Below are positions 35,361 to 44,561 of a DNA stretch of 64,000 nucleotides, piece after piece; the first letter of the stretch is position 1; each line of letters opens with the position of its first letter. The stretch covers positions 1-64,000 of the forward strand of contig NZ_LATZ01000005.1 in the NCBI RefSeq assembly GCF_000981385.1, in the 5' to 3' direction. The DNA comes from Bacillus sp. SA1-12. GTDB taxonomy: Bacteria > Bacillota > Bacilli > Bacillales > Bacillaceae. Below the pieces are notes generated by a model. The model did not search any database, was not told where the DNA came from, and saw nothing but the letters and a program-made list of their open reading frames with translations. The position numbers were made by a program, and so were the translations under genes.

Positions 35361-37730
35361 TTATTTATAAATCAATACCTTACCAACTGTGCCATCCGTG
35401 CTCTCACCAACAACACGGAATTTCAAGCCCTCTTTTGGCAGAATACGCCCAGCATCAACAAGGCCTTTGTTGCTGTAATCTTTGCTATCATCAAATAATG
35501 GATATAACTTTGTATGGTTATCCTTCATTGTTAAACCGTTGATACTTGAATAATCCAAGAACATTTTGCTGGATTTTTGAAGACTAAATGCAGCATCATG
35601 CAATTGATAGCGCGCAGCACCAACACTTCCGTCGCTCCAGTAGTTTGCCTTCTGGTCTGCATCTACAACTCCCAGGAAGCCTTCTCCAGGGTGAACGCCT
35701 GTCCAGTTGTTATCAAAGGAATTGTCCACATACCAAACGACCAGGCCTTCGTCATATTTCATTACACTTTCGCCGCGGGTAATATGCGCCAAGCCTGCAT
35801 CAACATCATGATGACTTCTCCATTCTAATAGGTAGTAGTTTTCAGAATAAAAATTCCCTTCATCCTTTTTAAAGCCATCTAATGAAAACGCGGATGCTCC
35901 CTCGGCATTATCTGAAACAAGTGTGTTGCCATCTGCGATAATGGCAATGTCATCTACATAGAAGCCTGGCATGGCCACGGCCACATCTGACCAATAATTA
36001 AATCTTACGTCTACTTTCTTGCCTGCATAGGCAGAAAGATCAAATGCTGCATCAACCCATCCATTTGAATTTCCCGTAATACCATGGCCAGGGTTTTGTT
36101 CATTCGGATCGGAATCAGTGGTAATATTTCCTTTTACTGTTGCCCACTCGCTTGCGCCCGCTTCTTTTACTTGCACAGACGCATAATCCCAATCTGTTTC
36201 AATATCATACCAAGCTTTAAAGGTAAGTTGGGCATTTGTTGCCTGGGTTAAATCAACAGTGGTTGTCATGGAATGATCAAGCTCATCGCCGCTGCCGCTG
36301 AAGTATTCATATTTTCCGCTTACCGGTGTGTTGACAACTGTCTTCTTATCAGGCAAATCGATTCTGACAGCATCATTATTTACACCTTTTGTAACGGCTT
36401 CATCTAATAAAAGCGTTGTTCCTTCTTTTGTAATATATTTTTCATCAATTGTTGTTCCGGATAACCAGTTACCGCCATGGGCAGCTTGTAAAAACTCTCT
36501 TGCATACGGGCTGAATCCAGTTGGCTCTGTACCAGGCAAGATCCCTGCCCAGCTGCCCGCTGACATAATCGACCAGTAGGCAACCGGCTCACCAGCACCG
36601 CTGTAGATTGTGTCATACTCATCTGGAAGCCCAAGGTCATGGCCATATTCATGGGCAAACACCCCTGCCGCGCCATCCTCTGGTTCAATTGTATAATCCC
36701 ATGCACCTAATAGCCCGTTGAATCGATCACTATCAGATTTTGCACCTGGCACAGCCACTGGTCCAGTGCTAAGCTTTGAACGGTGTGACCAAATAGCATC
36801 ACCTGCAAGCTTGCCGCCGCCAGCTTCCTCACCAACACCAGCATGAACGACCATTAAGTGGTCAATAATGCCGTCCGGCTCAGCATATACACCATCTTCG
36901 TCATAATCATCGCGATCCCATTGATCATATTCTGTTAGATTGATAGACGGGTCCTTTGCAGCTTTTGTCAATGCCTCGTAAACTAGTTCACGCGGGCGTG
37001 CATCATTGCCGTCAGGAGCAGGATCATTTTCCCCATAATACTTCGCAGGATGATCGGCAGTATACCAGCCGGCTACCTTCCCTTTAACCGAATAGCTGCC
37101 GCCTGATTGCTTCTCATAATATTGCTTCATCGAAACGAAGTCTTCTCCATTTGGCCCTTTATATCCAGTATCGCCAAAAATCATATCCTGGAAGTGGCTA
37201 AGCGGGTAATTCTCATAAAACATATCTGTTTCTTCTTCTGTAATTGAGCTATTTGGATAGTCAGGAAAATCAATCGCTAGTACTAAAACATTATCTTCCC
37301 GAACCTCACCTGAATAGTCCTCTTCCTCTACTGGTGCAACTGATTTTGCTTGTCCAAGCTTATTCCCTTTTCCATTTTTCAAGCCTTGCTTGACCACTTC
37401 TTTTGCTCCTTCAAGCTTTTTCATCGGCTTCGGAAGTTTGTCCTTAGTGGGAGCAGCCTTCTCTTTGGCTACTAGGTAGTCTTGTAATACCTTTTCCGCT
37501 TGTGCTGGTTTGGCATTTTTCGCAATCCTGCCCTGTTTTTTGAGCATTTCAATTAATCTTTCATCATTTGCAATGCCCAGATCCACTGTTGCTCCAAGAG
37601 ATGGTGAGGTTGCTTCTTTCAGTGCTGTTTCAGCTGCTGCCTTTTGAACAGGTGTAAACGCACCAAAAGCAAACGTACTCACCCCTAGTGCCACCGCCAT
37701 AGCAGTCTTAATCATCTTCCCCTTTTTCAA
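35361..37730 (-). CDS. Immune inhibitor A-type M6 metalloprotease
   Basis: About 789 residues, secreted. A signal peptide (IKTAMAVALGVSTFAFGAFT) is followed by a propeptide, then the M6 catalytic domain with the zinc motif HEYGHDLGLPDEYD. A VVHAGVGEEAGGGKLAGDAIWSHR block and a C-terminal MAM-like/VEG region with two disulfide-free beta domains follow, as in B. cereus InhA. I choose the TTG at 37730, six bases after AAGGGGAG, which leaves a normal signal peptide; the ATG at 37769 would add 13 residues. InhA proteins cleave antimicrobial peptides and host matrix proteins and trim exosporium in B. cereus. No regulator is adjacent. Confidence 0.92.
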   Translation of the reverse strand: MKKGKMIKTAMAVALGVSTFAFGAFTPVQKAAAETALKEATSPSLGATVDLGIANDERLIEMLKKQGRIAKNAKPAQAEKVLQDYLVAKEKAAPTKDKLPKPMKKLEGAKEVVKQGLKNGKGNKLGQAKSVAPVEEEDYSGEVREDNVLVLAIDFPDYPNSSITEEETDMFYENYPLSHFQDMIFGDTGYKGPNGEDFVSMKQYYEKQSGGSYSVKGKVAGWYTADHPAKYYGENDPAPDGNDARPRELVYEALTKAAKDPSINLTEYDQWDRDDYDEDGVYAEPDGIIDHLMVVHAGVGEEAGGGKLAGDAIWSHRSKLSTGPVAVPGAKSDSDRFNGLLGAWDYTIEPEDGAAGVFAHEYGHDLGLPDEYDTIYSGAGEPVAYWSIMSAGSWAGILPGTEPTGFSPYAREFLQAAHGGNWLSGTTIDEKYITKEGTTLLLDEAVTKGVNNDAVRIDLPDKKTVVNTPVSGKYEYFSGSGDELDHSMTTTVDLTQATNAQLTFKAWYDIETDWDYASVQVKEAGASEWATVKGNITTDSDPNEQNPGHGITGNSNGWVDAAFDLSAYAGKKVDVRFNYWSDVAVAMPGFYVDDIAIIADGNTLVSDNAEGASAFSLDGFKKDEGNFYSENYYLLEWRSHHDVDAGLAHITRGESVMKYDEGLVVWYVDNSFDNNWTGVHPGEGFLGVVDADQKANYWSDGSVGAARYQLHDAAFSLQKSSKMFLDYSSINGLTMKDNHTKLYPLFDDSKDYSNKGLVDAGRILPKEGLKFRVVGESTDGTVGKVLIYK

Positions 37731-37770
37731 CCAAATCTCCCCTTTATCCTTTAATCGAAATCCTAACAAA

Positions 37771-38097
37771 ATGTATTTCGACTCTCGAAATAAGGAGTCC
37801 TTTTCAAAAGATAAAAATGAATTAATAGTCCTTAATCACTCCTTTAAGATAGTACTTTAGTTCAGGTGAATTGAGTCAGATTTTGTAAGATTAAAGGGAA
37901 ATTATTATTTCAGACAATTTTACTAATTCGTTTACTATCGTTATATTAATGATTCCTTATCGCCAATGGTCTATTTTTCTCACGATCTATTATTATATTT
38001 CTAAATTTTATTCAATTTTCCCAAAAAATATAAACATCCTTCTCTATCTTGGAAAAGCCAAGCAATGATTTTTCCACAAAAGCTTTCACTTGTTCAT
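37771..38097. other. Intergenic region upstream of the M6 protease
   Basis: About 330 bases, AT-rich, presumably holding the protease promoter. I see no gene and no clear palindrome. Confidence 0.4.
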
Positions 38098-38123
38098 CCG
38101 GGCGACGGCTGCGCACCGCCCGG
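38098..38123 (-). terminator. GC-rich hairpin after the GtrA gene
   Basis: CCGGGCG and CGCCCGG (38098-38104, 38117-38123) flank a 12-base GC-rich loop. It is 11 bases past the GtrA stop. There is no T-run, so it may be only a stabilising or weak terminator hairpin. Confidence 0.45.
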
Positions 38124-38133
38124 GCAAAAGGTG

Positions 38134-38502
38134 TTATCCGCTAAATGTCCACCTTTGATTAAGAACATAATTAACCACCAGCCCACAGCCTGTCGCAAAC
38201 ACCTGGGCAAGCAGCGGCTGCACAGCTATATGATCTACAAGAAGATACAAAACAAACGTATTTAAGCAAAGTGTTATCAGATTGACAAGAACAAAGCGAA
38301 GGAAAAGATCGTTGTGCCTGCCTGCTCCTGCCTCAAACACCCAGTTTTTATTCCAATAATAGCTATTCATAACTCCCAAGCTATAGGCCAGGAGATTGGC
38401 AAAGATATAATCCATTCCCAGCATCACGAAAAGCGAATAGCTGCCAATGGTTATCAATGTATTAAAAATACCTACTGTCCCGAACTTTAGGAACCTTTTC
38501 AT
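38134..38502 (-). CDS. GtrA-family membrane protein
   Basis: 122 residues, four membrane helices, with the family start FLKFGTVGIFNTLITIGSYSLF and end GLVVNYVLNQRWTF. GtrA proteins are thought to move lipid-linked sugars or act with glycosyltransferases in cell envelope decoration; in Bacillus relatives support teichoic acid glycosylation. I choose the ATG at 38502 (MKRFLKFG), with AGGGG eight bases before it, over the ATG at 38556. No partner glycosyltransferase is adjacent. Confidence 0.85.
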   Translation of the reverse strand: MKRFLKFGTVGIFNTLITIGSYSLFVMLGMDYIFANLLAYSLGVMNSYYWNKNWVFEAGAGRHNDLFLRFVLVNLITLCLNTFVLYLLVDHIAVQPLLAQVFATGCGLVVNYVLNQRWTFSG

Positions 38503-38775
38503 GGCATGATCCCCTACTAATGGATTATTTCTATTCATTTTGGGAAATAAATCCACTTTTTAATCAGTATCAGGGCTAATCTTTAAAACTTTCTTAAATT
38601 TTTACGACTTTTCTTTGAAATACACGCTTGACTGGTACAATAAAAGCGGGGGCTCTCAACCTTGCATAAGGAAATCATTCATGCATAGAATGAATAAGAG
38701 AATAGGAGAAAACAAGCTGCTAAACGAACAGCCTTTTTATAAGTGATAGAGAGAGATGAAAAAGGAGGATAACAG

Positions 38776-39702
38776 ATGAATTTAATTGATGTACAACCTG
38801 TTAAATTTAGCTTTTTTGAAAAGCCGCCAGCTTCATCCATGACACAGGCGTTTGTCTACACAAATGCTGAAAATAATTATTTAGTTGTGAAAAACGGCGA
38901 TCGTATTTCCCGCAGTGATCTGCGCGCAGGAAAATACAACAAAGTGTATATAGTCAACATGTCGACATTGAATTTTCATTATGAAAAAGAGGTTCCTTCA
39001 CAAGATCGCGGACGCCAATTCCTTGTTGATCTATCAATTGATTACAAGGTTGTTGACCCCATCTCGCTGATTCAGCAGGATGCCGGGGAAATTGTCAGCT
39101 ATATGAAAAAGAAACTGCCTTATTGGCTGGAGGAAATTACGGTTGATTATCCCATTACTGAATCAAAACGAGTAAAGCGGCATATCGAGGACCTGCATGA
39201 GCATTCCTCAATGGTATCCGGCTTAAAACAGGTCGGGGTTGCAATTAAGGATATCAACGTACTTGTCAAACAGAGCGAGGATGATCAAGCACATGATAAG
39301 AAATTCAGAGCCATTGATCAAGAAGATGAATTAGAGCTGTACCGCAGTGAGAAAAAACGAAATAAAGCCCGAGCTTTGGCAATAAGCATCCAAGAAGCGA
39401 TTGAATCAGGTGATCTCCTCACAGCATTATTGATCGCTGAAGAAAACCAAGATGCCTTGGCCATTGTGAAGAACCGATTACAGCATGAGGAAGCATTCCG
39501 CCTTGAAGTGCAAGACCAGGTCAGAAAACTGTTGCTCGATCCAACAGTCAATGAAGTTGAGGTAAAACAGCAGCTTGCAAAAATCAAAGCCTATTTTCCA
39601 CATGAACCATTCAGCGGAGACAAGCCCGCTTCATATGAACAAAGCGTGGTAGACCCATATGATGAAACAAGGAATATGTATCATACAACTAAAGGGGAGT
39701 AA
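38776..39702 (+). CDS. Soluble SPFH/prohibitin-like protein of unknown role
   Basis: 308 residues, no signal peptide or membrane helix. Residues 30-165 are beta-rich, with QFLVDLSIDYKVVDP followed by a conserved IVSYMKKKLPYWLEE stretch, resembling the SPFH domain. Residues 180-280 are charged and helical (YRSEKKRNKARALAISIQEA, then DLLTALLIAEENQDALAIVK), likely coiled coil. AAGGAGG precedes the ATG. The stop is five bases before the start of an SH3-domain membrane protein, so the two are one operon and probably one complex. The SPFH match is by pattern and remains tentative. Confidence 0.6.
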   Translation: MNLIDVQPVKFSFFEKPPASSMTQAFVYTNAENNYLVVKNGDRISRSDLRAGKYNKVYIVNMSTLNFHYEKEVPSQDRGRQFLVDLSIDYKVVDPISLIQQDAGEIVSYMKKKLPYWLEEITVDYPITESKRVKRHIEDLHEHSSMVSGLKQVGVAIKDINVLVKQSEDDQAHDKKFRAIDQEDELELYRSEKKRNKARALAISIQEAIESGDLLTALLIAEENQDALAIVKNRLQHEEAFRLEVQDQVRKLLLDPTVNEVEVKQQLAKIKAYFPHEPFSGDKPASYEQSVVDPYDETRNMYHTTKGE

Positions 39703-39707
39703 GAGCT

Positions 39708-40481
39708 GTGGAAACCATTATCAATCAAGTATTTTGGCTTTGGGTCCCACTGTCATTCCTGCCGGTTTGGTTAAGGATTGCGATCGTCACCTATTTTGGG
39801 ATGATCATCGCAAGGCCGCTTCTTGTCGGCCTCCTGCCAAAGCTGATCGGTTGGTTCAGCCTCCTTTCAAAAAAAGCGATTGAACTGCTGTCCTATCCGC
39901 TGATGGTATGGATTCATCGCCATTTGACAAATAGAAGACTCGCAGGCTGCCACGACATCCCGGCCTGGGTGGATTTTTTGGAAGATACATGTGCCATCCT
40001 TTTAAAAGGCTTTAGCAAAACCGAAGTCCTTGCAAGGAGAAAAACCCGGCACAAAGTCCGTTTGAAAAGGACATTTCGCATCGCTGCATTTGTTCTAGCC
40101 ATTCTTTTGCCGCTTGCTATAATCAATAACCCAACCCAAGCCTATTCAAAAACATGGCATAAATTTGATGCATGGGTGATGAAAGAAAAGGTTCAGAAAA
40201 CCCTTGGTTTTGAGATGCCTCAACTCCCAGGCAAGCTGCTGGAAACGGTGGAATCAATCAATCCGAAAGAGCTGCAGCTAAAGGAAGAATATAATGAAGG
40301 TGGAAACATCAGGGCCACCCCATCCCTGAACGGAAAAGTTGTTGCCGAAATAAACACAGGCGAAACCATCACCTACTTAGATGAAGAAGCAACAGATGAC
40401 AAAGGCATTACCTGGCTAAAGGTCGAAACCGAATCCGGCACACAAGGCTGGATATCTGAGAGGATTGTAGAGAAAACGTAA
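39708..40481 (+). CDS. Membrane protein with extracellular SH3b domain
   Basis: 257 residues. A long hydrophobic N-terminal part (residues ~5-65, WLWVPLSFLPVWLRIAIVTYF onward) and a helix at ~125-143 (FVLAILLPLAII) anchor it. Residues ~195-257 form a bacterial SH3 domain: GGNIRATPSLNGKVVAEINT, then ITWLKVETESGTQGWISERIV. SH3b domains bind peptidoglycan or its peptides. Start: GTG, eight bases after GGGGAG. Operon with the SPFH-like gene suggests a complex that links a cytosolic scaffold to the wall. A perfect terminator follows. Confidence 0.75.
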   Translation: METIINQVFWLWVPLSFLPVWLRIAIVTYFGMIIARPLLVGLLPKLIGWFSLLSKKAIELLSYPLMVWIHRHLTNRRLAGCHDIPAWVDFLEDTCAILLKGFSKTEVLARRKTRHKVRLKRTFRIAAFVLAILLPLAIINNPTQAYSKTWHKFDAWVMKEKVQKTLGFEMPQLPGKLLETVESINPKELQLKEEYNEGGNIRATPSLNGKVVAEINTGETITYLDEEATDDKGITWLKVETESGTQGWISERIVEKT

Positions 40482-40572
40482 AAAGACACTCTGATATCAT
40501 TGGTTAGATCGCTGGGGCTTTGTGAAGTTTTCACTTCTTAAATCCCAGGACACATTTTCAAGAACTACAAGA

Positions 40573-40612
40573 GGCCAAAACTCCAGCATATCTGAGGAGT
40601 TTTGGCCTTTTG
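40573..40612 (+). terminator. Strong terminator of the SPFH/SH3 operon
   Basis: A perfect 13-bp stem AGGCCAAAACTCC (40573-40585) with GGAGTTTTGGCCT (40597-40609), then TTTT. The right arm is identical to the core of the 52-bp repeat units that follow. Confidence 0.85.
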
Positions 40613-41270
40613 AGCTTTTATGTAGGACGTTTCTTTTGCTTTTTCATGCGGTCTTGACCTTTAGAGCCTTTATATGGGACACTTTGAACGCTTTTTCATA
40701 GAGTTTTGGCCCTCAGCCCCTTTATATTGGACATTTCGAAAGCTTTTCCACGGAGTTCTGGCCTTTAGAGCCTTTATATTGGACACTTCGAACGCTTTTC
40801 CATTGAGTTTTGGCCTTAGAGCCTTTATGTTGGACAGTTCGCGCGCTTTTCCATCGAATTTTGGACTTCAGACGCTTTATGAAGGACTTTTCTTCCGTTT
40901 CACCTCAGAGTTTTGGACTTCAGACACTTTATGAAAGACCTTTCTTCAGCTTCACCTCAGAGTTTTGGCCTTCAGTCCCTTTATGAAGGACTTTTCTTTC
41001 GCTTCTACTTAAAGTTTTGGACTTCAGACCCTTTATGAAGGACCTTTCTTTCGCTTCTACTTAAAGTTTTGGACTTCAGACACTTTATGAAGGACTTTTC
41101 TTCCGTTTCACCTCGGAGTTTTGGACTTCAGACGACTTATGAAGGACTTTTCTTTCGCTTCACCTCAGTGATTGGGCCTTCAGCTACAAATAGATTAGAC
41201 ACTTTGAGCGCTTTTCGACAACATTTGGTCCTTCAGCCGTTTCTATTGGACTTTACCCATAAAAAATAGA
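40601..41270. repeat. Array of about 13 tandem 52-bp repeats
   Basis: The motif TTTTGGMCTT begins at 40601, 40652, 40704, 40756, 40808, 40859, 40911, 40963, 41015, 41067, 41119, 41171 and 41222: intervals of 52 with occasional 51. Each unit reads approximately GAGTTTTGGCCTTCAG, about 12 variable bases, GGAC, then a pyrimidine-rich stretch. Units are about 70-95 percent alike; those from 40859 to 41170 are the most uniform. The period is not a multiple of three and the array lies between convergent genes, so it is non-coding. Confidence 0.9.
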
Positions 41271-41320
41271 TCGCGTTTGTTCCTTTTAACTGTGCTCTTC
41301 TTGTTCTCTCGTAAAAAACC

Positions 41321-41824
41321 TTATCCCTCTGGCACAAACGTCCGTTTCCCAAGTTCATTATCAAGCATGAAGAACGCATTGCTGTCAGATTCAATTCGTT
41401 TCAGCTTTTGAATGAGATTATCAAAGGTTGCTTCTTCTTCAACCTGTTCTTCAATAAACCATTTTAAAAAGGTCATTGTCGCATGTTCGCGTTCATCTAA
41501 GGCAATATCAGCAAGCTCATAGATGCGGCGGGTTACCTCTTTTTCATGCTGAAGTCCCTTTTCAAACACATCAAGAACTGAATGAAAATCGTTATTCGGA
41601 CCTGGGAATCCTTCCACAATAGCACGCTCTCCCATATCATTGATAAAGTTATAAAATTTCATTGCATGATAACGTTCTTCTTCTGCTTGAACAAGAAAGA
41701 AGTTTGCAAATCCATCCAGGCTCTCCGCAGAGCAATAAGCCGCCATCCCTAAATAGGAATGTGCAGAATAAAACTCATAATTCATTTGTTTTACTAATCC
41801 TTTTACCAGCTTTTCACTAATCAT
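41321..41824 (-). CDS. ftnA: Bacterial non-haem ferritin
   Basis: 167 residues, four-helix bundle. All ferroxidase ligands are in place: Glu17 (NYEFYSAHSYL), Glu50 and His53 (AEEERYHAMKF), Glu94, Gln127 and Glu130 (EEQVEEE). There is no haem-binding methionine of bacterioferritin. Twenty-four subunits form a cage that oxidises and stores iron. AGGAGGG precedes the ATG. It is a lone gene with no clear PerR or Fur box that I can see. Confidence 0.95.
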   Translation of the reverse strand: MISEKLVKGLVKQMNYEFYSAHSYLGMAAYCSAESLDGFANFFLVQAEEERYHAMKFYNFINDMGERAIVEGFPGPNNDFHSVLDVFEKGLQHEKEVTRRIYELADIALDEREHATMTFLKWFIEEQVEEEATFDNLIQKLKRIESDSNAFFMLDNELGKRTFVPEG

Positions 41825-42057
41825 AAAAGCATCCCTCCTATATAGACATTAGTTTATCACATTCGATTCTTTCTTATGAAAAATGACAGCTTGATTTATA
41901 CAAAACAAAGAAAACTCATAACCTTTTACTCTACAACATTGCTTATTTTGTGACAATTGCCCGATTTTTCATAGAAAATGTCAAATTGTTACTCACTTTT
42001 CCTTCAACCTAAGATAAAATGGGGAGAGATGAATTATTATGAAAAAGGGGACCAAAT

Positions 42058-42732
42058 ATGTTATACCAGATGAAACTATTTAAAGGACTCTTTCAGCCCG
42101 GGACAAGCCTTTATCAACTACAAAAAGCTGAAGCTCTTTCAGGATTGGCCCCTAGACTGTTATCGGTATATCTGCTTAGTTTACTCTTCTTTGCCATCAG
42201 CACCTATTACGGAATTGGAACAGAGTCTTATTCTGGAGCCATTACAGACAGCACGATTGCCGAATATGAAGCCGGCAAACTGTTACTCCTTGGCGGAGAG
42301 CTTGCTTCAAGCCTTTTATATACAACACTCTTTATTTGGTTTATCGCTTTTATTTTCTGGCTGATGCTGGATATTTCATACATGAAGGCCGTGATTGTGC
42401 AAATGTTCGTGTTTGTGATTCATTTAGTCGGACAAGCGATCACAATCCCAGTTCTTGTTTTCTTTGACCTGAATCAGCTAAGCAATCCCCTCTCCTTCGG
42501 CGTGATCGGCCAATATATAATCGATCATGACTTTTGGCAGCATGTTTTTGGAGCAATAACGCTGTTTGACTTACTAGCAATCAGCTATCTCTATTATTAT
42601 CTAAAAAATTTAACTGAAAAGAATAAATATGGAACACTTATCCTCATCGTGTTTGTGTATGTTTTTATTTGGATCATCACAGCATTCATGTCATTTCTTG
42701 AAATTCCAGTCCTAGTAAGGGGGTGGTTGTGA
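42058..42732 (+). CDS. Yip1-domain membrane protein (YknW-like)
   Basis: 224 residues with about five membrane helices (LLSVYLLSLLFFAISTYYGI, LASSLLYTTLFIWFIAFIFW and others), matching the Yip1 family. In B. subtilis the Yip1 protein YknW helps assemble the YknXYZ exporter, which protects against SDP toxin. Here the gene overlaps the start of an adaptor-type protein by one base (TGATG), matching yknW-yknX order. AAAGGGG precedes the ATG. The ATPase and permease genes yknY and yknZ are missing. Confidence 0.72.
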   Translation: MLYQMKLFKGLFQPGTSLYQLQKAEALSGLAPRLLSVYLLSLLFFAISTYYGIGTESYSGAITDSTIAEYEAGKLLLLGGELASSLLYTTLFIWFIAFIFWLMLDISYMKAVIVQMFVFVIHLVGQAITIPVLVFFDLNQLSNPLSFGVIGQYIIDHDFWQHVFGAITLFDLLAISYLYYYLKNLTEKNKYGTLILIVFVYVFIWIITAFMSFLEIPVLVRGWL

Positions 42733-44015
42733 TGAAAAAATGGAAGATCATCTCGCTGACAGCTGTGACAATCGTCTTCATTGGCTTAAATGTCTTTTTA
42801 ATCGGAAAAGAAGACAGCAAGGTTCAGCGTACGGTTCATGTTGAAAAGTGGACTCACGTACAGAAAGATGATGTCGTTGAAACCTTTGATACCAAGGCCA
42901 TTATGTTGCCTCAAGAAGAGGTGGGTGTTTATTTTCAAGGTGAAGACAAAGAATTTCAGCGCTTTCTCGTAAAAGAAGGTGATGAAGTAACAACAGGTAC
43001 TCCATTGTTAGAATACACAACACCTGAACTGGATCAACTGCGCGAAACACTTGAGGCAGAAAAAGAGCAAACAGAGAGTGAAATCTTGGGAATCGACGAC
43101 TATATCAGCTCATTAGAGGATTATCAAGCATCCATCCCCTCTTCCTCAACAGGTGTAGAAACAATGACCACCTTTGAGGAAGACCTGAACTTTGACGAAA
43201 ATGAAAACTTAAATGAGGATCTAAACATTGATGAAAATACCTCCTCAGATATGATCATCAGTGTAATCCAGCAGGAGATTTACCGACAGGAGCTCGAAAA
43301 AAGCAAGCTTGAAGCAGTGGTAGAAAAATATGATAGCCAGCTAAGCCACCTTAACGAACAAAGTGAAACAGCCGTCCTTGTAAGTGAAATAGATGGGATT
43401 GTCAAAAAGGTAGATAACAAGCTGGAGAACCCAGTCGTCACCATCGCTTCACATGCTCTGACGGTTAAAGGTAATCTGACAGAAGCCCAGTTTAAAAAAG
43501 CCGAAACAGGCATGAAGTTTACCGCAAATGTTGCAGGCGAGAAAAAACCGCTCGAAGGAACGCTTGGACAAATTAGTCCATATCCGGCAAAAGAACCTGA
43601 GATCGGCCAAAAAAATCACTATCCTTTTGAAGGCCAATTAACCACACAATCTGAAACACTCGCAATCGGCTCACAAGCTGCTGTTTCTGTCGTGACAGCT
43701 GAAGCAATCGGGGTACCGACACTTTCCGATCAAGCACTTCATGGCAAGAAAAATAATGTTGGATATCGACTAAATGTAAATGGCAAAATCACTAAGCAAA
43801 CCATGCAAACTGGCCTTGACTTCAACGGAATCCATGAAATAACGAAAGGCGCCAAAACTGGACAAGTGATGATGCTATCGCCGAACAGCGTACCGCAAAA
43901 CAACGCCAGCTTTGTAACTGAAATGAAGCCTGGTGAGATTAAGAAATCGGCGTTCAAAGCCCTCTCGAAGCGTGAAAAATGGGAAGCATTTTTGATAGGC
44001 TTGATTGAAAAATAA
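42732..44015 (+). CDS. HlyD-type membrane fusion protein (YknX-like)
   Basis: About 427 residues: one N-terminal membrane helix (IISLTAVTIVFIGLNVFLIG), a beta barrel-lipoyl region (FLVKEGDEVTTGTPLLEYTTPELDQL), a long coiled coil (residues ~100-215) interrupted by an acidic asparagine-rich insert (FDENENLNEDLNIDEN), and the returning lipoyl half (SEIDGIVKKVDNKLENPVVTI). Such adaptors link an ABC exporter to the outside. The ATG at 42732 lies after GGGGGTGG. No ABC subunits follow, and a strong terminator closes the operon. Confidence 0.82.
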   Translation: MKKWKIISLTAVTIVFIGLNVFLIGKEDSKVQRTVHVEKWTHVQKDDVVETFDTKAIMLPQEEVGVYFQGEDKEFQRFLVKEGDEVTTGTPLLEYTTPELDQLRETLEAEKEQTESEILGIDDYISSLEDYQASIPSSSTGVETMTTFEEDLNFDENENLNEDLNIDENTSSDMIISVIQQEIYRQELEKSKLEAVVEKYDSQLSHLNEQSETAVLVSEIDGIVKKVDNKLENPVVTIASHALTVKGNLTEAQFKKAETGMKFTANVAGEKKPLEGTLGQISPYPAKEPEIGQKNHYPFEGQLTTQSETLAIGSQAAVSVVTAEAIGVPTLSDQALHGKKNNVGYRLNVNGKITKQTMQTGLDFNGIHEITKGAKTGQVMMLSPNSVPQNNASFVTEMKPGEIKKSAFKALSKREKWEAFLIGLIEK

Positions 44016-44029
44016 AGTCAATTAGTATA

Positions 44030-44069
44030 GAACCACCATCTTTCCTATAAAGGTGTAGGATGGTGGTTC
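44030..44069. terminator. Terminator between convergent genes
   Basis: A perfect 11-bp stem GAACCACCATC (44030-44040) with GATGGTGGTTC (44059-44069), then ATCTTT. It closes the Yip1/HlyD operon, and its right arm overlaps the last codon of the opposing pseudogene. Confidence 0.8.
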
Positions 44070-44561
44070 ATCTTTGCAAACTGACACCTCTTTCAAACTT
44101 TACCATCCACTCGGCAAATTGAATGAAATCCGTATGACTCACATCTAAACCTTCGTTTCTTTTTTCCATATACCTATTTAGACAACACTCGACTACCATT
44201 TTACATTCCTTTGGAAGAAAACGTCTTGTCCATTCTCCTCCTTCTTTCTTAGATGCATTGGCCCCTTCTTGTAAATAATAAGGACTCGGCATAATTTAAA
44301 GGTATAGTATACAGGATTCTCTGTAATTTCTTCCCTCGCATGTTTTATGTCATGATAACCCCTTTTGATTGGCTTGAATACCTTTTTCAGATCTTCACCA
44401 TATAATGTCTTTCCACGATAATAGGTAATCACAATATGTCCCGCTAAGTCAGGGTTATAAAAACCTTCCCCTCCACAAATATACTCCTTATCTAGTAGAT
44501 AGTGGGGCTGAAAATAATACAATTCAAAATCCAGTAAATATCGTTCTAGCAAGATACTCAT
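44068..44561 (-). pseudogene. Frameshifted gene of unknown family (~164 aa)
   Basis: Two overlapping frames make one protein. The first reads MSILLERYLLDFELYYFQPH to VYYTFKL at about 44290. The second continues MPSPYYLQEGANASKKEGGE to the stop at 44068. Adding one A in the AAA run near 44297 restores TFKIMPSPYYLQEG. Upstream of 44561 the frame stays open for 30 codons (ERFNHLNQLD) without a start codon, so the N-terminus may be lost too. No family is recognised. Confidence 0.6.

Noticed and set aside
40674..41269. Plus-strand open frames across the 52-bp array
   Set aside because: They arise from repetition; the period is not a multiple of three, and there is no ribosome site.
40601..41270. 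CRISPR array
   Set aside because: Whole 52-bp units repeat with no conserved short repeat and unique spacers, and no cas genes are present.
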